Source: Microbacterium foliorum
Lineage (GTDB): Bacteria; Actinomycetota; Actinomycetes; Actinomycetales; Microbacteriaceae
DNA length: 64,000 bases
Direction: 5' to 3'
Assembly (NCBI RefSeq): GCF_006385575.1
Contig: NZ_CP041040.1
Coordinates: forward strand, 434,001 to 498,000
This document shows, piece after piece, positions 16,286 through 23,292 of this stretch (positions are counted from its first letter, which is position 1; every line of letters starts with the position of its first letter). The position numbers were made by a program, and so were the translations under genes. The notes beneath the pieces were generated by a model. It did no database searches. It saw only the letters and a list, made by a program, of their open reading frames with translations, and was not told where the DNA came from.

Positions 16286-17557
16286 TCACGCGGCGTCCGC
16301 CATCGGCGCCGGCACTGACACCGGGGCCGGGGCCGGGGCTGAGGGTGAGGGTGAGCCCACTCTCGCCACAGCCGCAGCCGCATCCGCAGCCGCAGCCGCA
16401 GCTGTATCCGCCCCCGCATCCGCATCCGCAATCGTCCTCGCGATGCGTGCGATCTGCTCGCTGGCGCTGCCATCGCCGTAGGGGCACGGGAGATCGGCGA
16501 GATGGTCGGCGCCGGCCTCGAGCATGCGGTTCGCAGTCGCGGCGATGTCGAGTTCGGGGGTGACGAGCTCGGCGAATCCTGCGTCGACGGATTCGGGTCG
16601 CTCGGTGCTGCGTCGAACCACCAGAAGCGGACGCTGAAGCACCGTGCACTCCTCTTGAAGTCCGCCGGAGTCCGACACGAGAAGACTCGCACGCGACGCG
16701 AGGGTCAGGAACTGCACGTGATCAGCCGACTCGGCGATCAGGATGCGGTCGAGCAGGGGAGTGAGGCCGAAGCGGTCGATCGCGGCGCGCGTCCGCGGGT
16801 GCGCGAGCATCAGCACCGGAGCATCGATGTCGCCGATCGCGTTCAGCACCCTGGAGAGCGCCTCGCGGGTGTCGGTGTTCTCGGGGCGATGGATCGTCGC
16901 GAGAACGAACCGCTCGGGCACGCGGCCTCCGGGGAAGAACGTCTCGATCGGTGCCGGGTCCTGCATCAGCGACTGCTGCGTAGCTTCGACGATGGTGTTG
17001 CCCGTGACGATGATGCGTTCGGCGGGGATGCCCTCGCGACGGAGGTTGTCGGCGTTGTGCGCGGTGGCCGCGCAGTGGATGTCGGCGAGAACGCCGACGA
17101 CGAGGCGGTTCAGCTCCTCGGGCATCGCACGATCGTGCGAGCGCAGCCCCGCCTCCACATGGATCACCGGGATGCCCGCGTAGTTCGCCGCCTGCGCTCC
17201 CGCCGACACCGCGTTCGTGTCGCCCTGCACGATGACCGCTTTCGGTGCCCTCTCGGTGAACAGGGTCGTGAGTGCGCGAATCGCGGTCGCGATCTGGGTG
17301 CCGCGATCCTGCCCGCCGACGCCCTGCAGCACGACGTCGGGTTCGCCGATGCCGAACTGCTCGAGGAACTGGCCGGACAGCTCCCGGTCGTAGTGCTGCC
17401 CGGTGTGCACGACGAAGGCCCGCTCTCCGAGCTCGCGGATGACAGGGGCGAGCTTGATGATCTCCGGCCGCGTGCCGAGCACGACCGCGATGTCCCTCCG
17501 GTCGATGACCGTTGCCAGGCCCTGCCGCACTGCCGTCCCCGGATCCTGCTGCTTCAC
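16286..17557 (-). CDS. wecB: UDP-N-acetylglucosamine 2-epimerase (non-hydrolysing)
   Basis: The protein has 423 residues. Family landmarks are [13 protein letters not shown] near the N-terminus, [28 protein letters not shown] and SDSGGLQEE. It converts UDP-GlcNAc to UDP-ManNAc for surface polysaccharide or teichoic-type polymers. The core ends near residue 378; the last 45 residues are an unusual Ala/Pro/Asp tail encoded by hexamer repeats. I prefer GTG 17557 (GGGAG ribosome site, good spacing) to the TTG at 17569. It is divergent from GntR copy C across an A/T-rich control region, and the exosortase-linked glycosyltransferase suggests a shared glycan pathway. Confidence 0.92.
   Translation of the reverse strand: MKQQDPGTAVRQGLATVIDRRDIAVVLGTRPEIIKLAPVIRELGERAFVVHTGQHYDRELSGQFLEQFGIGEPDVVLQGVGGQDRGTQIATAIRALTTLFTERAPKAVIVQGDTNAVSAGAQAANYAGIPVIHVEAGLRSHDRAMPEELNRLVVGVLADIHCAATAHNADNLRREGIPAERIIVTGNTIVEATQQSLMQDPAPIETFFPGGRVPERFVLATIHRPENTDTREALSRVLNAIGDIDAPVLMLAHPRTRAAIDRFGLTPLLDRILIAESADHVQFLTLASRASLLVSDSGGLQEECTVLQRPLLVVRRSTERPESVDAGFAELVTPELDIAATANRMLEAGADHLADLPCPYGDGSASEQIARIARTIADADAGADTAAAAAADAAAAVARVGSPSPSAPAPAPVSVPAPMADAA
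16321..16430. repeat. Hexamer-type repeats encoding the epimerase tail
   Basis: Three GGGGCC-type units (about 16321-16338), a GAGGGT pair and then many GCCGCA/GCATCC units make up the 3' end of the epimerase gene. Read on its strand they give Pro-Ala, Ser-Pro and poly-Ala tracts. Confidence 0.8.
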
Positions 17558-17567
17558 GTCGACTCCC

Positions 17568-17640
17568 AAATATCAGTGGATTTGTGCTTACCACTTAAGT
17601 ATGTCATTCTCTAATCATCCAATATGTTAGTTTGATGAGA
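17568..17640. promoter_or_regulatory. Divergent A/T-rich control region, epimerase / GntR copy C
   Basis: A 73-bp A/T-rich stretch. It holds AAATATCA (17568-17575), an inverted GTGG...CCAC pair and TCTAATCATCCAATATG (17610-17626). The 9-mer TCTAATCAT is repeated exactly in front of the exosortase gene (19808-19816). It probably carries both promoters and a GntR operator. Confidence 0.55.
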
Positions 17641-17651
17641 GAGGCGGGTAA

Positions 17652-18338
17652 ATGCTGATGGGCTCCCTGGAAGAGCAGCTGCGCCCGCAACTGCTCAGCG
17701 GCCTCGCATACGAGCGGCTGCTGGCGGAGATCATCAGCGGTCGGCTCGAGCCAGGACAGCGGCTGCGTCTCGACCTGCTCGCGCACAGCTGGGCCGTGTC
17801 GCGGACTCCCGTTCGGGAGGCGCTGCAGCGTCTCGCGGACATGCGATTGGTCCACGTCTCACCGAACGCGGGAACCCGCGTCGCTGCATGGTCTAATGCC
17901 GACATGATCGAGCGTGCCCGCATCGTCGGTGCGCTGCTCGAGGGAGTAGCGCTGGCAGCTCCGACGGCAGATCGTGGCACCGATCGCGAGGCGGATGGCG
18001 CGGCGGGGGATGCTCTTCTTCCCGATTCGAGCTGCGAACTGATGGTCTATCTCGACCTCGCTGAACGGCTCATCTCCCGCGATCTCCGTCGCCTCGGCGC
18101 GCACCTCGTGCGAGACCACATCGACCCGCTCCGACTCTTCGTCGATCGAGAGACTGCCCACCGGCACGGCGTGAACCTCGAGCCCGGGCGCAGGCAGCGC
18201 CGAGAGCTGCTCACCGCTGCGCTCGCCGCCCTCGATCGACGCGATGCGGTCACGGCCGGCGAGACGCTCGCCGCGTTCTCGGCGCGCTTCGTCAGTGCTC
18301 TCGCACCCGCACCCGCATCGGCATCCGCGCCCGCCTAG
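17652..18338 (+). CDS. GntR family transcriptional regulator, copy C
   Basis: The protein has 228 residues. The winged helix at 15-85 has the signature SRTPVREALQRL; the effector region is helical with a long charged middle (TADRGTDREADGAAG) and an Ala/Pro-rich end. It differs from copies A and B beyond the DNA-binding domain, so it is not a recent duplicate. The ATG at 17652 follows GAGAGG; a second ATG six bases on is possible. It shares its control region with the epimerase and is followed, in the same direction, by the anchored-protein and exosortase genes, making it a candidate regulator of both. Confidence 0.88.
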   Translation: MLMGSLEEQLRPQLLSGLAYERLLAEIISGRLEPGQRLRLDLLAHSWAVSRTPVREALQRLADMRLVHVSPNAGTRVAAWSNADMIERARIVGALLEGVALAAPTADRGTDREADGAAGDALLPDSSCELMVYLDLAERLISRDLRRLGAHLVRDHIDPLRLFVDRETAHRHGVNLEPGRRQRRELLTAALAALDRRDAVTAGETLAAFSARFVSALAPAPASASAPA

Positions 18339-18377
18339 CTCGCGTCTTCCGTCGCCCCCTGCCTCCCCGGCAAAACC

Positions 18378-18391
18378 GCACTGATCAGTGC
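18378..18391. promoter_or_regulatory. Perfect 14-bp palindrome upstream of the anchored protein gene
   Basis: GCACTGATCAGTGC, 52 bases before the ATG at 18443. The lack of a loop and T-run argues against a terminator; an operator is more likely. It differs from the TCTAAT islands. Confidence 0.45.
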
Positions 18392-18442
18392 ACTACCTGG
18401 CTCGCGATGCCCCGTGCGGCGAGCTCATTCGAAAGGAAACAC

Positions 18443-19279
18443 ATGAACAAGTCCACCAAGATCACCGCAGGTGTCTTACTCGGCGGCGTCGCCCTTCTCG
18501 GAGCTGTCGCGCCCGCGAGCGCGCAGACCCCTGGTACGGCCGTCGGCACACTGGCGCAGGCGGCGTTCGCATCCGATGCCTGGGTGCAGGGCGCGCAGCC
18601 GACACTGAGCGCGACGGGCACGGCCGTCGTCGACCTTCCGGCGGTCGGGGCGACCGGCACGATCTCCAGCGGAGGGCTGTGCCTCGACTACGCCGCTGCG
18701 GGCGAGCCCATCGCGGCGGTGTGCGACGGCTCCGCGAACCAGCTCTTCAGTGCCGAGCGGAGCGCTGACGGCGCGACCTTCTCGCTGAACGCGGTGAATC
18801 GACCGATCGAGACCCGCCGTCTCACGATCGGCGCCTCCGCGGACCAGGGCAAGCTCATCCTTCGCGCATACTCGACCGCAGGCACCCCCTGGCTCAAGAG
18901 CGGACTGACCGCGAGCCACTCGAGCGTCGTGCTCGACGGCGCCTCGGGCGGCCTCATGCCCACGTTCTCGGGAACGGGCGAACCCGGCCTGTCGGTCGAG
19001 GTCCGCGGCCAGGACGACATGCTTCTCCTCACCACCGTGGTCGCCCCGAACGGCACGTGGAGCGCGCAGTCGACCGTCGAATTGCCGGAGCAGTCCTACA
19101 CCGTGACCGCGGTGCAGAACGACGGCACCGATACCAGCACCGACGAGCTCACCTTCACGGTCGTCGCAGCCCCGATCGCTGACCCGCTGCTCGCGGGTGG
19201 TGCGGCGATGGTGCTGGCAGTCGGCGCCGCAGCCGTCTTCGGCATGCAGAGCCGACGCGCAGCTCGCGTCGCATCCTGA
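18443..19279 (+). CDS. Exported protein with C-terminal anchor tail, candidate exosortase substrate
   Basis: The protein has 278 residues. Its ATG follows GAAAGGAAA. A signal peptide occupies about residues 1-28 (ending APASAQ). The mature region is rich in Ala, Thr, Ser and Gly; around 176-240 it resembles a bacterial Ig-like fold (SGTGEPGLSVEVRG, APNGTWS, YTVTAVQNDG). The end is three-part: PIADP (244-248), a hydrophobic helix (249-267) and a basic cluster (RRAAR, 272-276), the architecture of sortase/exosortase sorting signals but without LPXTG. Three genes on is an exosortase. The next gene encodes a small protein with a similar tail; both have Ala-Asp-Pro just before the helix. That it is an exosortase substrate is inference. 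Confidence 0.75.
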   Translation: MNKSTKITAGVLLGGVALLGAVAPASAQTPGTAVGTLAQAAFASDAWVQGAQPTLSATGTAVVDLPAVGATGTISSGGLCLDYAAAGEPIAAVCDGSANQLFSAERSADGATFSLNAVNRPIETRRLTIGASADQGKLILRAYSTAGTPWLKSGLTASHSSVVLDGASGGLMPTFSGTGEPGLSVEVRGQDDMLLLTTVVAPNGTWSAQSTVELPEQSYTVTAVQNDGTDTSTDELTFTVVAAPIADPLLAGGAAMVLAVGAAAVFGMQSRRAARVAS

Positions 19280-19329
19280 ACCCGCCCCTGTCGCATCCGA
19301 GCCCGCCGAACGAAACGAAGGAAGACAAC

Positions 19330-19506
19330 ATGTACGGAGCGAATCCCCCCATCGTCGGCACGGCCCTCGGCGGCACGCTCGCCGCGACAGGCGCCGATCC
19401 CACATGGCCGCTTGTCATCGTCGCTGTGTGCATGGCGGCAGGCACGTTATTACTGATCCGCGATTCGTATCTCCGCCGCTCGGCGGGGAATGTCGTCGAC
19501 GCCTGA
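19330..19506 (+). CDS. 58-residue membrane-anchored protein with LAATG motif
   Basis: A small gene with a good ribosome site (GAAGGAAG, seven bases before the ATG at 19330), 50 bases after the anchored protein. Residues 17-24 read LAATGADP, then a hydrophobic helix (about 27-43) and a charged end containing two Arg (YLRR). LAXTG is the motif cleaved by class E sortases of actinobacteria, and the tail also fits an exosortase signal. There is no typical N-terminal signal peptide, so the protein may be little more than an anchor, or may insert by its single helix. Next comes a strong terminator, so it ends the operon. No family recognised. Confidence 0.65.
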   Translation: MYGANPPIVGTALGGTLAATGADPTWPLVIVAVCMAAGTLLLIRDSYLRRSAGNVVDA

Positions 19507-19683
19507 TCGGCTGTCGCGACGCAGAGCGGGTGCGTTCGGAGATCTCCCCATCGCCGAACTCCACCCTTCGATCGGCACCCCACTTCGTCGATCGACAGTC
19601 CGCAGCGCCGGTCCGACCGCTGATCTCCCCATCAGTCGGTCGGATCGCCCGGCGATCCCCGTGATCGGCGCACCAGGACACCG
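19507..19683. other. Intergenic DNA without a recognised gene, containing a 12-bp direct repeat
   Basis: Open frames here overlap the strong terminator and lack ribosome sites, so I call none. GATCTCCCCATC occurs at 19541-19552 and again at 19622-19633; several CGATCG/GATCGG elements lie between. No promoter or RNA fold is convincing. Confidence 0.5.
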
Positions 19684-19722
19684 GGTGTGGACGAGCTCTT
19701 GCTCGTCCACACCTTCTTTTTT
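19684..19722 (+). terminator. Strong rho-independent terminator
   Basis: GGTGTGGACGAGC, TCTT loop, perfect 13-bp complement, then TTCTTTTTT. It is the clearest terminator of the window and separates the anchored-protein genes from the exosortase genes. Confidence 0.95.
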
Positions 19723-19797
19723 CGCCCTCGCTGCGTTGAACCGAGGGCACCTCTCCGCAGCCCTGTGCGGCACCTGTGAAGTATCAGATGAATTGAA

Positions 19798-19827
19798 GAT
19801 TAGATGATCTAATCATGTAAAATATCA
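19798..19827 (+). promoter_or_regulatory. 17-bp palindrome in an A/T-rich island upstream of the exosortase gene
   Basis: GATTAGAT-G-ATCTAATC (19798-19814) is a perfect palindrome with 8-bp arms and a one-base centre, continuing into ATGTAAAATATCAACG. Its right half, TCTAATCAT, is identical to the element in front of GntR copy C. It is the best-formed version of the presumed GntR operator, about 60 bases before the exosortase start. Confidence 0.65.
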
Positions 19828-19875
19828 ACGTCGGAACAACTCGACATCCATTCCTTTCCAGAGACGAGCGCAGCC

Positions 19876-20493
19876 ATGACCACCGCCCACCCGATCGTGC
19901 GACACGAGCCCTTGCGACGGGACCGTGGGCCGGCGGCGACGCCGGCGGCATTGCCCGTGCGGCACCACAGGCTCGACCGTGCCGCACGCGTCGTCTTCGC
20001 GCTCGCACTGGTGGCAGGCATCGTCTGGATGCTGGTGCAGGCAGACGTCGTCCGTGCCTGGGAAGCGCATCTCGCCGCGTGGTGGATGAATCCGTGGGTC
20101 GATTGCGGCGCGACCGCCTTCGAAGACACCTACATGCTCTGGATCAGCGAGAACCACCTCGTCGGTTTCCAGGTCACGGCAGAGTGCACCGCCGTCATCC
20201 TCCTCGCCCCGCTGCTTGCCGTCGGCGCCGGACTCATGCTCTCGACCCGGGTGAGCTGGCTGCGGGGGGTCATCGGCATCACCGCCTCGGCGGTCGTGAT
20301 GCTGCTCGTCAACCAGGTGCGGCTCGCGCTGATCGGCTGGTCGACCCAGCAGGGAGGCCTCGAGGCGGGCTACGAGTTCGGACATCGATTCGCCGGCTCG
20401 GTCGTCGGCATCGCGGGGTTCGCGCTCGGCTTGATCGTGCTCATCGCTGTGACAGGCTTCCGCCGTCGTGGTGGTCGTCCTCGTGGCCGTTGA
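19876..20493 (+). CDS. Exosortase/archaeosortase family transpeptidase (actinobacterial)
   Basis: The protein has 205 residues. A basic N-terminal region is followed by about five to six membrane helices. The catalytic signature of exosortases is present: Cys104 (VTAECTAVILLAPLL), Arg149 (VNQVRLALIGW) and His170 (YEFGHRFAGS), each at the membrane edge. Exosortases cleave a C-terminal tripartite signal of exported proteins and probably transfer them to a cell-surface acceptor. Length and motif spacing fit short Gram-positive forms such as XrtG rather than the fused proteobacterial ones. It is followed after 36 bases by a glycosyltransferase, as in other Gram-positive exosortase loci. Its own A/T-rich promoter carries the GntR-type palindrome. 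Confidence 0.88.
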   Translation: MTTAHPIVRHEPLRRDRGPAATPAALPVRHHRLDRAARVVFALALVAGIVWMLVQADVVRAWEAHLAAWWMNPWVDCGATAFEDTYMLWISENHLVGFQVTAECTAVILLAPLLAVGAGLMLSTRVSWLRGVIGITASAVVMLLVNQVRLALIGWSTQQGGLEAGYEFGHRFAGSVVGIAGFALGLIVLIAVTGFRRRGGRPRGR

Positions 20494-20529
20494 TCGACTG
20501 ACCCCGCCAGGCCGCGCCACAGGATCCTC

Positions 20530-21882
20530 ATGACCTCTCTCCTCGGTTCCATCTCCCTCGTCCTGACGGTGATGTTCCTCGCGTACATGACCTTCATCCT
20601 CATCCCCTACGTCCGGCATCGAAAAGAGCAGCCGGGAGACCCCGCACTGTTCGAGTGGCACATCTTCGTGCCCTGCCGTGATGAGGCGGCGGTGATCGCG
20701 ACCACGATCGCACGGCAGCGCGAGAGGTTCCCCGCTGCTCATCTCTGGGTGATAGACGACGACAGCGACGACGACACCTCGGCGATCATCCAGGCACACG
20801 CCGACCTCGACCCGTTCGTGCACCTCGTGCAGCGCCGCCGCCCGCTCGCGCGCACAGGCAAGGGCGACGCGCTGAACACCGCGTACGACCACCTGTGCCG
20901 TTGGCTGCCTGCCGACGCCGATCGCGACCGCGTCATCGTCGCAGTCGTCGACGCTGACGGGGAGATGGCGGCGAACGCGCTCGCAGCGGTGGCCTCGGAC
21001 GACTGCTTCGGCGACCCCGTCGTGGGAGCCGCCCAGATCACCGTGTGGATGAAGAACCGCGACGACCGGACGCCTTATCCGGAGAAGGGGCGAATGGCGA
21101 ACGCCTTCGCCCGGTACCTGATCAGGATGCAGGACGTGGAGTTCCGCACTGTCATCCTCGCGATGCAGTCGCTGCGGTCCAAGACCGGCACCGTCGGGCT
21201 CGGCGGCAACGGGCAGTTCACCAGGCTCTCCGTGCTCGATCGGATCGGCGAAGGGTATGGAGCGCCGTGGCACGGCGCGCTTCTCGAGGACTACGAGCTG
21301 GGGCTGCACGTGATCCTTGCCGGGTATGAGAACCGCCAGGTCCACGACACGTACGTCGCGCAGGAGGCACTGCCGAGCCTGCGCCGCTTGCTCGCCCAGC
21401 GCACCCGGTGGTCGCAGGGCAACATCCAGTGCGTGAAGTACATCTCCGACATCGTGCGTTCGCGACACTTCGACAGCTCGGGAGTCCTCGAGTGCCTCTA
21501 CTACCTCTTCCTTCCGTTCCTCCAGATCATCGGGCTGATCGTCATCGTCCTCACCCTGGTGTTCCAGGGGGCCGCCATCGCCTCCGATCCGGCCGCGCTC
21601 GAGGGGCTCGTCGACCATGCCTGGGCGTTCGTTCTGCTCGGGCTGCTGTTCGGAATCGGCCCGTTCGCCATCTGGGGAGTGCTGTACAAACTGCGTTGCG
21701 AGCCCGGGGCGACGTGGCTGCAAGCCGTGGGCTGGGGCGCGGGACTCTTCTTCTTCGTGCAGTACATCCTGATCTCGGTGACCAGAGCGATGCTTCGAGT
21801 GGCATTGCGCCGCAACGGCTGGGCGAAGACGCGTCGCAACGCCGAGACCCACGTGGTCGGTCCGGTCGCGGTCGATGTCTGA
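20530..21882 (+). CDS. Family 2 glycosyltransferase, exosortase-system associated
   Basis: The protein has 450 residues. It has an N-terminal membrane helix, a GT-A catalytic domain with RDEAAVI, the acidic cluster VIDDDSDDDT, the DxD-like VVDADGEM, the acceptor-site EDYELGLH and the processive-enzyme motif QRTRW (290-294), then three to four C-terminal membrane helices. This is the architecture of cellulose/hyaluronan synthase-like enzymes and of the GT2 that accompanies XrtG. It probably polymerises or exports a glycan on the cell surface, possibly the acceptor for exosortase substrates (inference). It overlaps the next gene by eight bases, so they are one operon. Confidence 0.9.
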   Translation: MTSLLGSISLVLTVMFLAYMTFILIPYVRHRKEQPGDPALFEWHIFVPCRDEAAVIATTIARQRERFPAAHLWVIDDDSDDDTSAIIQAHADLDPFVHLVQRRRPLARTGKGDALNTAYDHLCRWLPADADRDRVIVAVVDADGEMAANALAAVASDDCFGDPVVGAAQITVWMKNRDDRTPYPEKGRMANAFARYLIRMQDVEFRTVILAMQSLRSKTGTVGLGGNGQFTRLSVLDRIGEGYGAPWHGALLEDYELGLHVILAGYENRQVHDTYVAQEALPSLRRLLAQRTRWSQGNIQCVKYISDIVRSRHFDSSGVLECLYYLFLPFLQIIGLIVIVLTLVFQGAAIASDPAALEGLVDHAWAFVLLGLLFGIGPFAIWGVLYKLRCEPGATWLQAVGWGAGLFFFVQYILISVTRAMLRVALRRNGWAKTRRNAETHVVGPVAVDV

Positions 21883-22552
21883 TTCGCCCGGGGATGGCGG
21901 TGAGGAGCGGTCCTCCGGCTCGGGCGCAGGCTCAGGCAGGGGAGCAGGCGTTCCGCCCCGTTCGCGGATCGGCATCATGGCGTGCGCCGCTGTGGCGATT
22001 CTTCTCGACGGTGCCATGGCGCTCGCCGGAGCGAGCATCCTGTGGCACAGCGGCGGTCGCACGGTCGTCGACGGCGCGTGGGTCTTCCAGGTGGGCTGCA
22101 TCCTCATCGTCGCTGTGATGCTGGGTGTCAGACCACGTCTTGTCGCGTCGGTCAACGTCGAGTGGATCGTGATCGGGGCGGATGTCGCAGGGCTCGTCTC
22201 GCTGATCGCAGTCTGGCTCTCTTCCGGGCGCTACTTCATCGGCTGGCTCGCGACCTTCGGAGCGCTCGTGCTCATGCTCGCGTCGATGTGGCAGCTGCTC
22301 GCCGTCGTCATCACCCGCCGCACGCCTGTGTCAGCATCGCCTCGGTGGCAGGGGCGAGAGCGGGTCGGAGGGTCGCTCGCCTCGGTGCGCGCGCTGTCGG
22401 TCTGGGCGGGCCTCGCCGCTCTCCTCGTGCTGGCGCCTGTCCATGGCGGCGACCCCGACATCCTCAGCGGGCTCGTGGTCCTGATCAGCGGCGCGACCTT
22501 TCTGTCCTTCGCGGCGCGCACCTGGATCACCGCCCTCGCCCGTGCGTCCTGA
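21875..22552 (+). CDS. Membrane protein of the exosortase operon, unknown function
   Basis: The protein has 225 residues. A polar, Gly/Ser-rich N-terminus of about 30 residues precedes around six hydrophobic helices in two groups, separated by a basic loop (TRRTPVSASPRWQGRERV). The start overlaps the end of the glycosyltransferase gene by eight bases (ATGTCTGA), so translation is coupled. I recognise no family. Co-transcription suggests a partner of the glycosyltransferase or exosortase, for instance in glycan export. Confidence 0.78.
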   Translation: MSDSPGDGGEERSSGSGAGSGRGAGVPPRSRIGIMACAAVAILLDGAMALAGASILWHSGGRTVVDGAWVFQVGCILIVAVMLGVRPRLVASVNVEWIVIGADVAGLVSLIAVWLSSGRYFIGWLATFGALVLMLASMWQLLAVVITRRTPVSASPRWQGRERVGGSLASVRALSVWAGLAALLVLAPVHGGDPDILSGLVVLISGATFLSFAARTWITALARAS

Positions 22553-22580
22553 TCCGCGCACTCATGTCGGCGGTCGTCGC

Positions 22581-22586
22581 TAGCGT
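22581..22586 (+). promoter_or_regulatory. -10 hexamer of a leaderless promoter (tag)
   Basis: TAGCGT, then GGGAGG, then the ATG at 22593. Confidence 0.5.
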
Positions 22587-22592
22587 GGGAGG

Positions 22593-23159
22593 ATGACCTC
22601 TCTCATCACCGGCCCCGACCGACGCGAGCGATGCGGCTGGGTCGGCGACGACGCGGAATACCGCCGGTATCACGACGAAGAGTGGGGCACGCCCCTGCAC
22701 GGCGACAGGGCGCTGTTCGAGAAGATGGCGCTCGAGGGTTTCCAGGCGGGGCTCTCGTGGATCACCATCCTCCGCAAGCGCCCCCGCTTTCGCGAGGTCT
22801 TCGCCGGATTCGCGCCCGAGCTGGTCGCCGAGTTCGACGAATCAGATGTGGAGCGGCTCATGGCGGATGCGGGGATCATCCGCAACCGGGCGAAGATCGA
22901 GGCCACGATCGGCAACGCCCGCATCGTGCGCTCGATGGCAGAGGGCGAGCTCGACGAGCTGATGTGGTCGTTCGCGCCGGAGCCCGGCATGCGACCCGCG
23001 TCTTTCGCAGACGTTCCGGCGGTGACGCAGGAGTCGACGGCGATGAGCAAGGAGCTGCGTCGTCGAGGCTTCAGATTCGTCGGCCCGACCACCATGTACG
23101 CCCTGATGCAGTCGGCGGGCATGGTCGACGATCATGTCGCGGGATGCTGGCGAGCCTGA
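22593..23159 (+). CDS. tag: DNA-3-methyladenine glycosylase I
   Basis: The protein has 188 residues, the normal Tag length. It opens with RCGWVGDD...YHDEEWG, the conserved region including the zinc Cys, and continues with the base-pocket motif LEGFQAGLSWITIL and the helix-hairpin-helix region. The end GFRFVGPTTMYALMQSAGMVDDH holds the other zinc ligands. It excises 3-methyladenine from alkylated DNA, starting base excision repair. It is a single gene unrelated to its neighbours and ends before the kinase operon without an obvious terminator. Confidence 0.96.
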   Translation: MTSLITGPDRRERCGWVGDDAEYRRYHDEEWGTPLHGDRALFEKMALEGFQAGLSWITILRKRPRFREVFAGFAPELVAEFDESDVERLMADAGIIRNRAKIEATIGNARIVRSMAEGELDELMWSFAPEPGMRPASFADVPAVTQESTAMSKELRRRGFRFVGPTTMYALMQSAGMVDDHVAGCWRA

Positions 23160-23183
23160 GCCGAGAGGTCGGCGAAGCGCGCC

Positions 23184-23212
23184 TTCGAGATCATCCAGGC
23201 CCTCGATATACT
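23184..23212 (+). promoter_or_regulatory. Promoter candidate of the kinase/T7SS-linked operon
   Basis: TATACT (23207-23212) is a good -10; TTCGAG lies 17 bases upstream as a poor -35. It would give a leader of about 75 bases before the GTG at 23293. Confidence 0.4.
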
Positions 23213-23292
23213 CGTTGATCGGGGGGATCGTCCAGCGCAGCGCGCAGGGCGAATGCAGAGCGCGGTCTCCCATCCGACCGTGAGGAGCATGG

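Noticed and set aside
19330..19506. Classic LPXTG sortase A substrate
   Set aside because: The motif is LAATG, not LPXTG, no N-terminal signal peptide is evident, and no sortase gene lies in the window; sortase E or the exosortase remain possible.
19507..19875. Forward and reverse open frames of about 100 codons
   Set aside because: They run across a strong terminator and an A/T-rich operator and lack ribosome sites.
19825..22155. 776-codon open frame on the reverse strand opposite the exosortase and GT2 genes
   Set aside because: No ribosome site or family features, while the forward strand has catalytic motifs in two separate genes.
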